Shown here: one piece after another, positions 16,241-24,872 of the stretch
Numbering within the stretch: the first letter of the stretch is position 1
Layout: the number at the start of each line of letters is the position of its first letter
Assembly (NCBI RefSeq): GCF_900108365.1
Contig: NZ_FNWQ01000001.1
Coordinates: forward strand, 1-64,000
Origin: Chryseobacterium culicis
GTDB taxonomy: Bacteria; Bacteroidota; Bacteroidia; Flavobacteriales; Weeksellaceae
Direction: 5' to 3'
DNA length: 64,000 nt
Translations under genes and position numbers: made by a program
The notes under the pieces: generated by a model
Told to the model about the DNA's origin: nothing
The model's input: the letters and a program-made list of their open reading frames with translations, nothing else
The model's database searches: none

Positions 16241-19129
16241 ATGAATGTATTTAAAACCCCTGTCTCAGTAATGTATTTAACGGGAAGGGTATTACTTATT
16301 GGTGCAATATCAGCTTCACCGATGTTCCTCGCTCAGAAAAAAGACAGCTTAAAAGAAAAATCCATCGACGAGATTGTTGTGGTTGGATATGGGACACAGA
16401 AAAAGAGTAAAGTTTCCGGGGCTGTTTCGGAGGCTTCACTGGATAAGCTTACTTCCAGATCTTTATCTGGGGTAGGAGAAGTGCTTCAGGGGAAAGCTCC
16501 GGGAGTAACCGTAGTGAACGAAGGTGGTGATCCTAACGGAGCTCCGAAGGTAAATATTCGTGGTCTGGGAGGAATTAACGGTGAAACACCCCTTTATGTA
16601 GTAGATGGGGTAGTTTTCAACGGAACGCCTTCTATTAATCCAAACGATATTCAGGATATTTCTGTGCTTAAAGATGCGTCTGCAGCTATTTACGGAGCAA
16701 GATCTTCCGGAGGGGTTATTCTTATCACCACTAAAAAAGGAAAAAAAGGAAATCTTACCGTAGATTTTGATGTTAAATATGGTTTAAATGAGGCGTGGAG
16801 ACTGAAAGAATCTCTGAATGCAGCAGAATTTCAGGATGTAATGTACAGGGCCTACGAAAATGCCGGAAAATTAGGAAGTCTGCCAATGGCTTTTAATCCT
16901 GCTCAGTATCCGGATGGAAGAATCACCAGAACAGACTGGATGAAAGAAATTTTCAGAACAGGATCCATTCAGGAATATAACGTGAACCTGAGCGGAGGAA
17001 GTGAGAAATCCAGGTATTTTGTTGGGATGAACCACAGAAGTCTGGAAGGAATCTTATTGAATACCCAGGCAAAGCGCTACAATTTCAGAGTGAATTCTGA
17101 ACATAAAGTAAAAGACTGGCTGACCATCGGAGAAAATATGTATTATAATTATTCTGACGGCAATACAGCAGATACCAAAAGTGGATACACAGGAGCTTTA
17201 GTGGCAGCCATGTATTATCCGCCCAATGTTCCCGTATACACTCCTACCGGTGCATTCTCAGGACTTCCGATTGATGTGGCAGGAGGATACGGAGATATGA
17301 TCAACCCGGTAGCGTATCTTAAAAGAATCAGCATCAGAAACCCTACCCACGAGATTTTAATCAACCCTTATGCTGAAATTACACTGGCCAAAGATTTAAA
17401 ATTCCGCTCCAATTTTTCACAGACCTTTAAACTGGGAGATGTGAAGAACTTTACCTACAGAGTTCTGGAAGTCGGGAAAATTTTTGACACCAACAATTTG
17501 GAATACCAATCTAATAATTCTTCTACAGCACTTGCCGAGCAGTTGCTGACTTATAAAATTTCAGCAGGCCAGCATAATTTTGATTTCCTGGGTGGTTTTA
17601 CTTTCCAGAAGACCATTGATGATGGCTTTGTAGCAAAATCGTATGATTTCAGAAGCGAAGCTGAGGTTTTCCAACACCTTCAGAATGCTGCGGATACCAA
17701 TAAAGATGTTTCCAGCTACAGATTCAAGCAATCTCTGGTTTCTTATCTGGCCAGAGTAAACTATGACTTTGCAGGTAAATACATTGTAAGCTTATTGGGA
17801 AGACGTGATGGGTCTTCACTGGTGGCGAAGCAGAACAGATTCGCGAATTATTATGCAGTTTCCGGTGCATGGGTAGTTTCTAAAGAAAATTTTATGAAGG
17901 AAATTTCATGGCTTTCAAGTCTTAAACTGAGAGGAAGTTATGGTATTCTGGGTAACCTTGGAGGAATTTCACCACAAGCTGTAAATCCGTTAATGACCAG
18001 AGACAATAATGTCATCTTCGGACAGGATCCTTCTCAGAATATTGCATATTATGCAACCACCCGTCCGAATCCGGATCTGAAGTGGGGAAAATCTGAGCAG
18101 ACGAACTTTGGGGTGGATGCTTCATTTCTTCACAACAGCCTTTCCTTACAGTTCGATTATTTCGTGAAGAATTCTAAAGATCAGATCTTCAACGTTAGCT
18201 TACCAAGTACGGCAACATATAATAATCAGTATGTGAATGCCGGATTATTCCAGGATAAAGGATATGAGCTGGGAATCAATTACAACAAAGTGATTTCAGA
18301 TGATTTCACTTTCTCAGTGGGAGCAACCATGAGTCAACTAAAAAATACGGTGAAGCAGCTTGCCAGTGTGGATGAAATCTTTATCAATGATAACGGGGTA
18401 AGAGGCGTATTGAAACCTACACGAGTGAAAGTAGGTGACCCTCTGTATTCTTTCTACGGTTATAAGACGGGCGGAATTTTTCAGACTCAGGAAGAAATCA
18501 ATAATTATAAAGATGCCAACGGAAATCTGATCCAGCCTAATGCTAAGCCGGGAGATATCAAATTCCTGAAAAAAGAAGGAAATACCGGAGTACTTAATAA
18601 TAACGACTTTGTCAATCTGGGAAGCCCATACCCTAAGTTCTCTTACGGATTCTCTTACAACATGACCTGGAAAAACTTTGACCTGAATTTATTCTTCCAG
18701 GGAGTATACGGAAATAAAATATTCAACGGAATGAAGTTTATTTCTTTGAACCCTGGCGGAACCGGGCAGAATTATAATATGGACAGAGATATTCTGAATG
18801 CATGGACACCTCAGAATACCAATACCAATATTCCAAGACTGGTACACGGTGACCCAAGCGGTAATTATTCCAAAGTTTCAGATTTCTACGTAGAAGACGG
18901 ATCTTACTTAAGACTGAAGAACCTTACCATTGGTTATTCATTACCAAAAGAACTGTACAGCAGGCTGGATGTAAACAAAGTAAGAATCTATATGACTTCC
19001 AACAACCTGTTTACGATTACGAAATATACAGGATTTGATCCTGAAGTAGGAATGAATTCTTACGGAGTGGATACCGGAAGATATCCTCAGGCACGCTCAT
19101 TCATCTTTGGAGTGGAGATCGGATTATAA
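16241..19129 (+). CDS. SusC/RagA-family TonB-linked outer-membrane protein, short N-terminus
   Basis: 962 residues from the ATG at 16241, preceded by AAGGAG. The signal peptide ends near PMFLAQ. Unlike the other SusC in the window there is no carboxypeptidase-regulatory domain: the mature protein goes almost directly into EIVVVGYGTQKK and the plug (VNIRGLGG, PLYVVDGVVF, ISVLKDASAAIYGARSSGG), followed by the barrel ending GVEIGL. The plug motifs are typical of SusC. It pairs with the SusD gene 27 bases downstream. The next gene, a phosphatase/GDPD fusion, suggests transport of phosphorylated organic compounds; this is inferred. Confidence 0.95.
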   Translation: MNVFKTPVSVMYLTGRVLLIGAISASPMFLAQKKDSLKEKSIDEIVVVGYGTQKKSKVSGAVSEASLDKLTSRSLSGVGEVLQGKAPGVTVVNEGGDPNGAPKVNIRGLGGINGETPLYVVDGVVFNGTPSINPNDIQDISVLKDASAAIYGARSSGGVILITTKKGKKGNLTVDFDVKYGLNEAWRLKESLNAAEFQDVMYRAYENAGKLGSLPMAFNPAQYPDGRITRTDWMKEIFRTGSIQEYNVNLSGGSEKSRYFVGMNHRSLEGILLNTQAKRYNFRVNSEHKVKDWLTIGENMYYNYSDGNTADTKSGYTGALVAAMYYPPNVPVYTPTGAFSGLPIDVAGGYGDMINPVAYLKRISIRNPTHEILINPYAEITLAKDLKFRSNFSQTFKLGDVKNFTYRVLEVGKIFDTNNLEYQSNNSSTALAEQLLTYKISAGQHNFDFLGGFTFQKTIDDGFVAKSYDFRSEAEVFQHLQNAADTNKDVSSYRFKQSLVSYLARVNYDFAGKYIVSLLGRRDGSSLVAKQNRFANYYAVSGAWVVSKENFMKEISWLSSLKLRGSYGILGNLGGISPQAVNPLMTRDNNVIFGQDPSQNIAYYATTRPNPDLKWGKSEQTNFGVDASFLHNSLSLQFDYFVKNSKDQIFNVSLPSTATYNNQYVNAGLFQDKGYELGINYNKVISDDFTFSVGATMSQLKNTVKQLASVDEIFINDNGVRGVLKPTRVKVGDPLYSFYGYKTGGIFQTQEEINNYKDANGNLIQPNAKPGDIKFLKKEGNTGVLNNNDFVNLGSPYPKFSYGFSYNMTWKNFDLNLFFQGVYGNKIFNGMKFISLNPGGTGQNYNMDRDILNAWTPQNTNTNIPRLVHGDPSGNYSKVSDFYVEDGSYLRLKNLTIGYSLPKELYSRLDVNKVRIYMTSNNLFTITKYTGFDPEVGMNSYGVDTGRYPQARSFIFGVEIGL

Positions 19130-19156
19130 TTTTTTAACCAACAAAAAAGAAAAAAA

Positions 19157-20665
19157 ATGAAATTTTTCAATACAATATTTTTAGCGGCAGGAATATCTGT
19201 AATGCTGCTGTCATGTACAGGAGAGTTAGATGTTCAGCCCGAAGGAACCCCTACTGAAGCCAGCTTCTGGAAAACAGAAAATGATCTGATTACTGGTGCA
19301 AATGCTATGTATAAGCCGTTGTTTGATGGTGAATTTTACGGAAGAGGATTGTTCTGGTTTATCAATGCCAGTGATGATATGGTCACCGGACGAGCTAAAA
19401 GTGAGGCTGATAACGCTAAAAACTTCAGCAGCAATTATATTGCCGCGGGCGATCTTGAAACCCAGTGGAACAAAAGATACAATGTAATCGGAGTGGCCAA
19501 CCGTGTGATTCGTAATGTGGATAACATACAGACCTCACAGGCTATTAAGAATAAATATCTTGGCGAAGCTCTGTTCATGAGCAGCAGAATGTATTTTGAA
19601 CTGGCATACTCTTACGGAAATGAAAAAGCTGGAGTTCCGATTATTGACCGTTCAAAAGATCCTGATCCTAATCCCATTCCGAGAGCTGCTAACGTAATGG
19701 AAAATTACAATTACATAGTCAATGACCTGAAAAGAGCCGCCGAATTATTACCTACTCAGGCAGAACTTCCCGCAAAAGATTACGGAAGACCGCATAAAGC
19801 CGCAGCATGGGCACTGCTGGCAAAAGTATACCTGTTTATGAAAGACTGGAAGAATGCTGAATTCTGGGCTAATGAGGTAATGACCAAAGGAAACAGGGCG
19901 TTGCTGGGTAACTTCGCTGACGTTTTCAAAGCGGACAATAATTACAGTTCAGAATACATCTGGTCTGTCCCGGGCACCCCTAAGTTTACAGCGTGGGGAA
20001 GCATTCTTCCGGGAGTAATGCTTGAGAACAAAGGTTGGGGTGAATACAACGGATGGGGATATTTCCAACCCACTAAAGAATTGTATGATGAATACGAAAC
20101 CGGAGACCTTAGAAGAAGTGCTACCATCCTGAAAACAGGCGATCAGTTTACCTTTAACGGAAAGGTTAGAACCTATGCCTCGTCCAATTCTCTTACCGGA
20201 TACCAGTTTAACAAATATATGGATGCCTTCAAATATCAGCTGAACAGCGGCCATGTAAGTGCCAACGGAGATTACCCGTGTACAGATCTTGCCGTTCCGA
20301 TTATGCGTTATGCTGAGGTCATCCTGATCAAAGCAGAAGCCTTACTGATGCAGGGGAAATCTGCAGATCAGGAAATCAATATGATCAGAGTACGCGCAGG
20401 ATTATCTCCGAAAAACGGATGTACAATGGCCGATCTGAAGCATGAAAGACGTTGTGAACTGGCAGGCGAATGGGCAGACAGGCACAGAGACCTTGTACGT
20501 TGGGGAGATGCTCAGGCAGCTTATGCCAAGCCGCTGCACGGCATGAACGGACAGGTGGTCTGGGCAGCAAGAAACTTTAATCCGGCAGTACATAATGTTT
20601 GGGCGGTTCCGCAGGCTGAAATCGTAAACAGTCACGGAATCATTAAACAAAATGAAGGCTGGTAA
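19157..20665 (+). CDS. SusD/RagB-family outer-membrane lipoprotein
   Basis: 502 residues with lipobox LLSC (Cys about 20). It has the classical SusD layout: N-terminal TPR-rich segment (ANRVIRNVDNI, KYLGEALFMSSRMYFELA), RPHKAAAWALLAKVYLFMKDW, and a C-terminal MRYAEVILIKAEALL followed by ERRCELAGEWADRHRDLVRWG. It forms the surface-exposed lid of the SusC channel encoded immediately upstream. The two SusD proteins of the window belong to clearly different subgroups, so the two pairs probably take different substrates. Confidence 0.95.
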   Translation: MKFFNTIFLAAGISVMLLSCTGELDVQPEGTPTEASFWKTENDLITGANAMYKPLFDGEFYGRGLFWFINASDDMVTGRAKSEADNAKNFSSNYIAAGDLETQWNKRYNVIGVANRVIRNVDNIQTSQAIKNKYLGEALFMSSRMYFELAYSYGNEKAGVPIIDRSKDPDPNPIPRAANVMENYNYIVNDLKRAAELLPTQAELPAKDYGRPHKAAAWALLAKVYLFMKDWKNAEFWANEVMTKGNRALLGNFADVFKADNNYSSEYIWSVPGTPKFTAWGSILPGVMLENKGWGEYNGWGYFQPTKELYDEYETGDLRRSATILKTGDQFTFNGKVRTYASSNSLTGYQFNKYMDAFKYQLNSGHVSANGDYPCTDLAVPIMRYAEVILIKAEALLMQGKSADQEINMIRVRAGLSPKNGCTMADLKHERRCELAGEWADRHRDLVRWGDAQAAYAKPLHGMNGQVVWAARNFNPAVHNVWAVPQAEIVNSHGIIKQNEGW

Positions 20666-20689
20666 AATTTTAATCTTTTATAGATAAAC

Positions 20690-20730
20690 CACTATATCAT
20701 TGCAGAATTTCTGTGGTGATATAGTTTTTT
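20690..20730 (+). terminator. Terminator between SusD and the phosphatase gene
   Basis: Perfect 9-bp stem actatatca (20691-20699) with tgatatagt (20717-20725), an inner CAG/CTG helix, then six T. The phosphatase gene starts 46 bases later with no clear TAnnTTTG element between, so it may depend on readthrough. Confidence 0.75.
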
Positions 20731-20775
20731 CTCAGGCTTTCCAGTGGGCCTGTAAAGAACAATAAAGATATACGA

Positions 20776-22602
20776 ATGAAATTATCAAAAATAGTAGCTG
20801 TAGCGGCTTTGGCCGTATTTTCAGAAAATCAGGCACAGAATTATTTAAATTACAATCTTGGAAATGCCCATTCGCATAATGACTATATGCAGGAAATTCC
20901 TTTCTGGCAGGCTTATTATGCCAACTTCGGTTCCATTGAGGCAGATGTTTTTCTGGTAAAAGGTAAGCTTTGGGTAGCACATACTGAAAAAGAACTTTCG
21001 GCAGACAGAACACTGGAGAATCTTTATCTTGATAATATTTCAAAACAGATTAAGCTGAACAATGGAAATATTTATCCTGATGCAGGTAAGAAGCTTCAGT
21101 TGCTGATTGATATCAAGCAGGATTATAAAACATCACTTGCTGCTTTAGTCAGTACATTAAAAAATTACCCTGAAATTACAGGTAATTCCGGAATTAAAAT
21201 TGTCATTACCGGTGGAAAGCCTCAGCCGTCAGAATTTAATAATTATCCGGATTATCTTTTTTTTGATGGTGACCTGGAAAAAAATTATGAAGCAGATCAG
21301 CTGAAAAGAATCGGAATGTTCAGTGCAGACCTTCCTGCATTGGTAAAATGGAATGGAAAAGGCATTCCACGGGATGAGGAAACCCTAAAAATTAAAAGTG
21401 CAGTGAACAAAGCTCATATGCAGCACAAGCCTGTCCGATTTTATGGAGCTCCGGATTTTCCCAATGCATGGGTGAACCTGATGGATTTGGGAGTGGATTA
21501 TATCAATACGGATCACATTCCGGATCTTAAGAAATTTATAAATGCTATTCCGAAAAACTTTTATAAGAATACAAAGGAATATGCTACCTATACACCAACC
21601 TATCAGTCAGACGGTATTGAGAAAAAGGTGAAAAATGTGATCCTTCTTATTCCGGACGGCACTTCTTTACCACAATACTATGCTGCCTTTACAGCGAATA
21701 AAGGAAAACTCAATGTTTTCAACATGAAATCCACAGGGCTTTCCAAAACCAATTCTTCCAACGCTTATATTACAGACTCCGCACCGGGCTCTACGGCATT
21801 TGCAACAGGAGTGAAGACCAAAAATACTTTTGTAGGAGTTGATCATATGGGGAAAGCACTGGCACAAATTCCTGATATTATCGCAGAAAAAGGAATGACT
21901 TCGGGTCTGATTTCCACGGGAGATGTTACTGATGCTACTCCGGCAGACTTCTATGCCCATTCGGATAACAGAAACAGCTCAGAACCTATTCTCAAAGATT
22001 TTGCCGCTTCAAAAACTAAAATATTGATCGGCGGCCCTACCAGCGGATTATCTCAGGAGAATATTCAGAAATTCAAAGAAGCTAAAATAGATCTCTACCA
22101 GGATTTAAAATCAGTACCGAAAATAAATAACCGCACTTTGGTTATTGATCCTCTGGCTTCACAAAGGATAACCAGCGGCAGAGGAAACTGGCTTGCCGAT
22201 GCCTTTGACCTTACTCTGAACGATCTGAAAAACAATAAAAAAGGTTTTTTTATGATGATTGAAGCCTCTCAGACCGATGGAGGAGGTCACAGCAATAATA
22301 TCGAGCAGTTGGTAACAGAGCTGCTGGATTTTGACCACGTGGTAGGAAAAGCCATGAAATTTGCTGATGAAAATAAAGAAACCCTGGTGATAGTGGTAGG
22401 AGACCATGAAACAGGTGGGTTGACTCTATTGGACGGAAGTTTAAAAGAAGGCTGGGTATTTGGAAATTTCAGTACGAATGATCATACCTCCATTCCATCC
22501 AGTGTTTTTGCGTACGGACCGAATTCAAAAGAATTCACGGGATTGTTCGAAAATACGGAGATTTTCAATAAAATACTAGCTGCCTACGGGATTCAGAAAT
22601 AG
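20776..22602 (+). CDS. GDPD-like / alkaline phosphatase fusion protein
   Basis: 608 residues with signal peptide (ending SENQAQ). Residues about 28-258 resemble a glycerophosphodiester phosphodiesterase/PI-PLC-like TIM barrel (NAHSHNDY, E55-A-D57, LLIDIK). Residues about 285-606 are an alkaline phosphatase: IPDGTS with Asp294, nucleophile Ser335 in TDSAPGSTAFATG, EASQTDGGGH (498-505) and GDHETGG (542-548) supplying metal ligands. A protein with both activities could release glycerophosphate from deacylated phospholipids and then free phosphate in one polypeptide. The barrel half has diverged motifs, so its activity is less certain. Downstream of the second SusC/SusD pair. Confidence 0.88.
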   Translation: MKLSKIVAVAALAVFSENQAQNYLNYNLGNAHSHNDYMQEIPFWQAYYANFGSIEADVFLVKGKLWVAHTEKELSADRTLENLYLDNISKQIKLNNGNIYPDAGKKLQLLIDIKQDYKTSLAALVSTLKNYPEITGNSGIKIVITGGKPQPSEFNNYPDYLFFDGDLEKNYEADQLKRIGMFSADLPALVKWNGKGIPRDEETLKIKSAVNKAHMQHKPVRFYGAPDFPNAWVNLMDLGVDYINTDHIPDLKKFINAIPKNFYKNTKEYATYTPTYQSDGIEKKVKNVILLIPDGTSLPQYYAAFTANKGKLNVFNMKSTGLSKTNSSNAYITDSAPGSTAFATGVKTKNTFVGVDHMGKALAQIPDIIAEKGMTSGLISTGDVTDATPADFYAHSDNRNSSEPILKDFAASKTKILIGGPTSGLSQENIQKFKEAKIDLYQDLKSVPKINNRTLVIDPLASQRITSGRGNWLADAFDLTLNDLKNNKKGFFMMIEASQTDGGGHSNNIEQLVTELLDFDHVVGKAMKFADENKETLVIVVGDHETGGLTLLDGSLKEGWVFGNFSTNDHTSIPSSVFAYGPNSKEFTGLFENTEIFNKILAAYGIQK

Positions 22603-22635
22603 CTTTTGATTGATACTTTTACTTTTACAAAGATG

Positions 22636-22663
22636 GACTGTTTCAAATGAAACAGTCTTTTTA
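22636..22663 (+). terminator. Terminator of the phosphatase gene
   Basis: Stem gactgtttc (22636-22644) and gaaacagtc (22649-22657) around an AAAT loop, followed by TTTTTATT. Confidence 0.85.
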
Positions 22664-22743
22664 TTAATTCAAAGTTCCTAACAATTAAGCGTATTACTTA
22701 ATTCATCTATATAACCTGTGGCAGATAGAAGCGGAATACAATT

Positions 22744-22780
22744 CAAAAAGGCTGCCTTAGCAAGAAAGACAGCCTTTGAG
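22744..22780 (-). terminator. Terminator of the PI-PLC-like gene
   Basis: Stem aaaggctg (22747-22754) with cagccttt (22770-22777); on the minus strand the stem runs into five T. It sits 20 bases past the stop at 22801. Confidence 0.75.
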
Positions 22781-22800
22781 TATATCTAACAAATAATAAA

Positions 22801-23799
22801 TCAGAAATTTGTTTTAACAATCAATTCAGATAATTCAGCGTTCACAAAGTCAATCGGCATTATTCCAAATGATCCGTGAGTATTGGTTTGGAAGAAGGTT
22901 TTAAGTCTTGGATTAATATTATTTGATACCGTAGGAATACTTGGGATCCCGAAAATCCCCGGCTTATAACCGCTCGTGAAATTGACGAAGAGTTTACCAT
23001 TCGAATCATTTTTGGCTTCATTAAGAAGGCTGGAAATCCCATTCCACTTATCATCATTATTGGTTACCTTATAGTAATCCTGTACTTTTAGCTGTACCCC
23101 GTAGTTGTTGATGTCAAAAGTAGTATTATCTGCCCATGGCGAAGCATTTATTCCCTTCGTTGCGCCAGAAGAAAATCTTCTTAATAATTTGATTTTACCT
23201 CTTACCGCTCCCAGCGTTGGAATATTTGAGCCAAGATCCCATTTAGAAGGATTTTTCTGTACATAAGAATCAAAAGTCTGTTCAAAGCTTCTGGTTGTGT
23301 TGGATGCATCATATTCTTCTTTTACAGACATAATGATTGTTTCAGATGGATGACTGTTAAGAAATGTATAACACGCATTCAGGACATCATCAAAATTCAG
23401 ATTTTGGTAAATCGCTCCGTGATGAATCGTGAAAGCATTGTCAATATGTCTGCAGCGGATATCCAGAAATCGTACGCCTGCATTCAGCTGTTCTGCAATG
23501 CTGAGGTCTTGGGTTTTGGCTGTACCTGATACAACAGGGGCATCTACACGTGCTCCGGAATCATGAGTACCGGGAATTGAGATTTTTGAAAGGGAAATAT
23601 TGTCCTGAAGACCGGACATCCAGCTATTCATTTCAATAGGTGCTAGCGAAGTTCTGCTGTTTACTTTTGCTAAAGAAGCTCCATTGTTTTCATTAGAATC
23701 TCTTTCCAAAAGGCTGTCATTGGAACAGGAAAAAAAGATAGATGTCGTAACCACTCCAAGAGCGATTGTCGTCATACGTCTCATGCGTTTTTTGAACAT
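22801..23799 (-). CDS. Phosphatidylinositol-specific phospholipase C-like lipoprotein
   Basis: 332 residues; a lipoprotein signal with FFSC (Cys25). The X domain of bacterial PI-PLC is visible: IPGTHDSG with catalytic His79, FLDIRCR (Asp113, Arg115), TIHHGAIYQ with the second His (126 or 127) and SHPSETIIMSVKEEY. Bacterial members cleave phosphatidylinositol or GPI anchors, or related inositol lipids, without calcium. As the sixth gene product of the island aimed at phosphoesters it supports a phospholipid-scavenging role. It faces the phosphatase gene; two terminators separate them. Confidence 0.9.
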   Translation of the reverse strand: MFKKRMRRMTTIALGVVTTSIFFSCSNDSLLERDSNENNGASLAKVNSRTSLAPIEMNSWMSGLQDNISLSKISIPGTHDSGARVDAPVVSGTAKTQDLSIAEQLNAGVRFLDIRCRHIDNAFTIHHGAIYQNLNFDDVLNACYTFLNSHPSETIIMSVKEEYDASNTTRSFEQTFDSYVQKNPSKWDLGSNIPTLGAVRGKIKLLRRFSSGATKGINASPWADNTTFDINNYGVQLKVQDYYKVTNNDDKWNGISSLLNEAKNDSNGKLFVNFTSGYKPGIFGIPSIPTVSNNINPRLKTFFQTNTHGSFGIMPIDFVNAELSELIVKTNF

Positions 23800-24116
23800 A
23801 GTTTTTTTATTTTTAAAGTAGCTTAAAAATAAGAATATATCAAAGCACTAGGAGTTAATTTAACTTTAAGAGATGATTAAGTTGGTATAAAGTCAGGAAG
23901 CTGGAAGAAATAAGACGACGTTTTTTTTAACGCAAAGTTTATTTTTAATTCCAGAGATATGGAGGAAGCAAAGATGAAATCAATGAAATTGATTTTTTCT
24001 AAGAGGATGTGTAAATCAAGCTTCATCAACGATATGTGTAGGCTTCTTTGCTCACTTTACTACTGCAGTAGTATTGTTTTTACTATGCGTTTTAAATTAA
24101 GAGAAAGATTTCCATC
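23800..24116. other. Intergenic region upstream of the PI-PLC-like gene
   Basis: 317 bases without a convincing gene. It holds the TTAA array at 23855-23880, an AACGCAAAG-type AT-rich stretch near 23928-23945 and a perfect 16-base palindrome TACTACTGCAGTAGTA at 24058-24073. A 50-codon minus-strand frame across the middle has no family features. Confidence 0.55.
23855..23880 (-). promoter_or_regulatory. Candidate PHO-box-like TTAA triplet upstream of the PI-PLC-like gene
   Basis: TTAA occurs at 23855-23858, 23866-23869 and 23877-23880, exactly 11 bases apart, 56 to 81 bases upstream of the ATG. An extra TTAA is at 23860. On the minus strand it precedes a weak -7-like GTGCTTTG. Exact 11-base spacing three times is unlikely by chance and matches PhoB/PhoP-type sites. 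Confidence 0.4.
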
Positions 24117-24797
24117 CTAAAACACAAAATCCTCTTTCAAACCGGGAAGCCTGAGCTTGTGATCTCCGATAAAGAAATCATTCATTTTAATAAGAGCCGG
24201 GAATTGATGGGTAAATTCTTTGTGTAAATTTTCGGGTACTTTAGTTTCATCATCACAGGATGAATATTCTCTGTCAACAATAATCTTTCCTGTAGAAAAA
24301 TTGATTTCATTCGTAAAACTGAAATCACAGGTATCTTCAAAATGATCATATAAACCTATCAGATAAAAATCTCCGTTCTGAAACCTGAAGGTATGTTGAT
24401 ATTGCTGGGTATGCCTCGAATTGGTAAAAAAAAGCTGTTCAATAATAAGGCTGTTATTTTTAACATTGATTGTAAGAGCATTCCCTGAAGGATAAAATCC
24501 GAATCCGCTGGAAAAAACGATGGCAGAATTTTCTTTCCAAACTTTCAGACCGTTGTTTCCCTTTTTAAGAATATATAAAACCCTTTCATAGTCACTGGTC
24601 CCTTCCGGGGTTTGTATTTCTGATGCTTTTATATCCGTATTAAATATAAGGATAATTTCATCTTTTCCATCATTGTCAAGATCACCTTTGGCTTCCGCAA
24701 TCTGTGTATATCCCTTCGGAACCGAAAAACGTTTCAGATTCTGAGCAGGTAAGCTTAAAACAGATAAAACTAACAAAAAGAAAAAGCAGTATTTCAT
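24117..24797 (-). CDS. Hypothetical exported protein with a calcium-binding-type repeat
   Basis: 226 residues with signal peptide (ending SLPAQ). Near residue 38 it has GDLDNDGKDEIILIF, an Asp-rich loop like those in FG-GAP/VCBS or dockerin-type calcium sites. The rest is predicted beta-rich, with Cys pairs (DTCDF, SSCDD) that could form a disulfide. No enzyme motif is visible. Between aroA and the PI-PLC-like gene, with its own upstream spacer. Function unknown. Confidence 0.75.
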   Translation of the reverse strand: MKYCFFFLLVLSVLSLPAQNLKRFSVPKGYTQIAEAKGDLDNDGKDEIILIFNTDIKASEIQTPEGTSDYERVLYILKKGNNGLKVWKENSAIVFSSGFGFYPSGNALTINVKNNSLIIEQLFFTNSRHTQQYQHTFRFQNGDFYLIGLYDHFEDTCDFSFTNEINFSTGKIIVDREYSSCDDETKVPENLHKEFTHQFPALIKMNDFFIGDHKLRLPGLKEDFVF

Positions 24798-24814
24798 GGT
24801 TATGATGTAAAATT

Positions 24815-24863
24815 AAAATGTGGCCATCCGAAATAAATAATCAATTTCAAATTACCACATTTT
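24815..24863 (-). terminator. Possible terminator of aroA
   Basis: aaaatgtgg (24815-24823) pairs with ccacatttt (24855-24863) across a 31-base loop, just downstream of the aroA stop on the minus strand. The long loop lowers confidence. Confidence 0.4.
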
Positions 24864-24872
24864 TGGATAACA

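Noticed and set aside
23928..24030. AACGCAAAG-type AT-rich stretch that looked like a repeat family
   Set aside because: Only one partial copy is visible in the window, so a repeat cannot be demonstrated.
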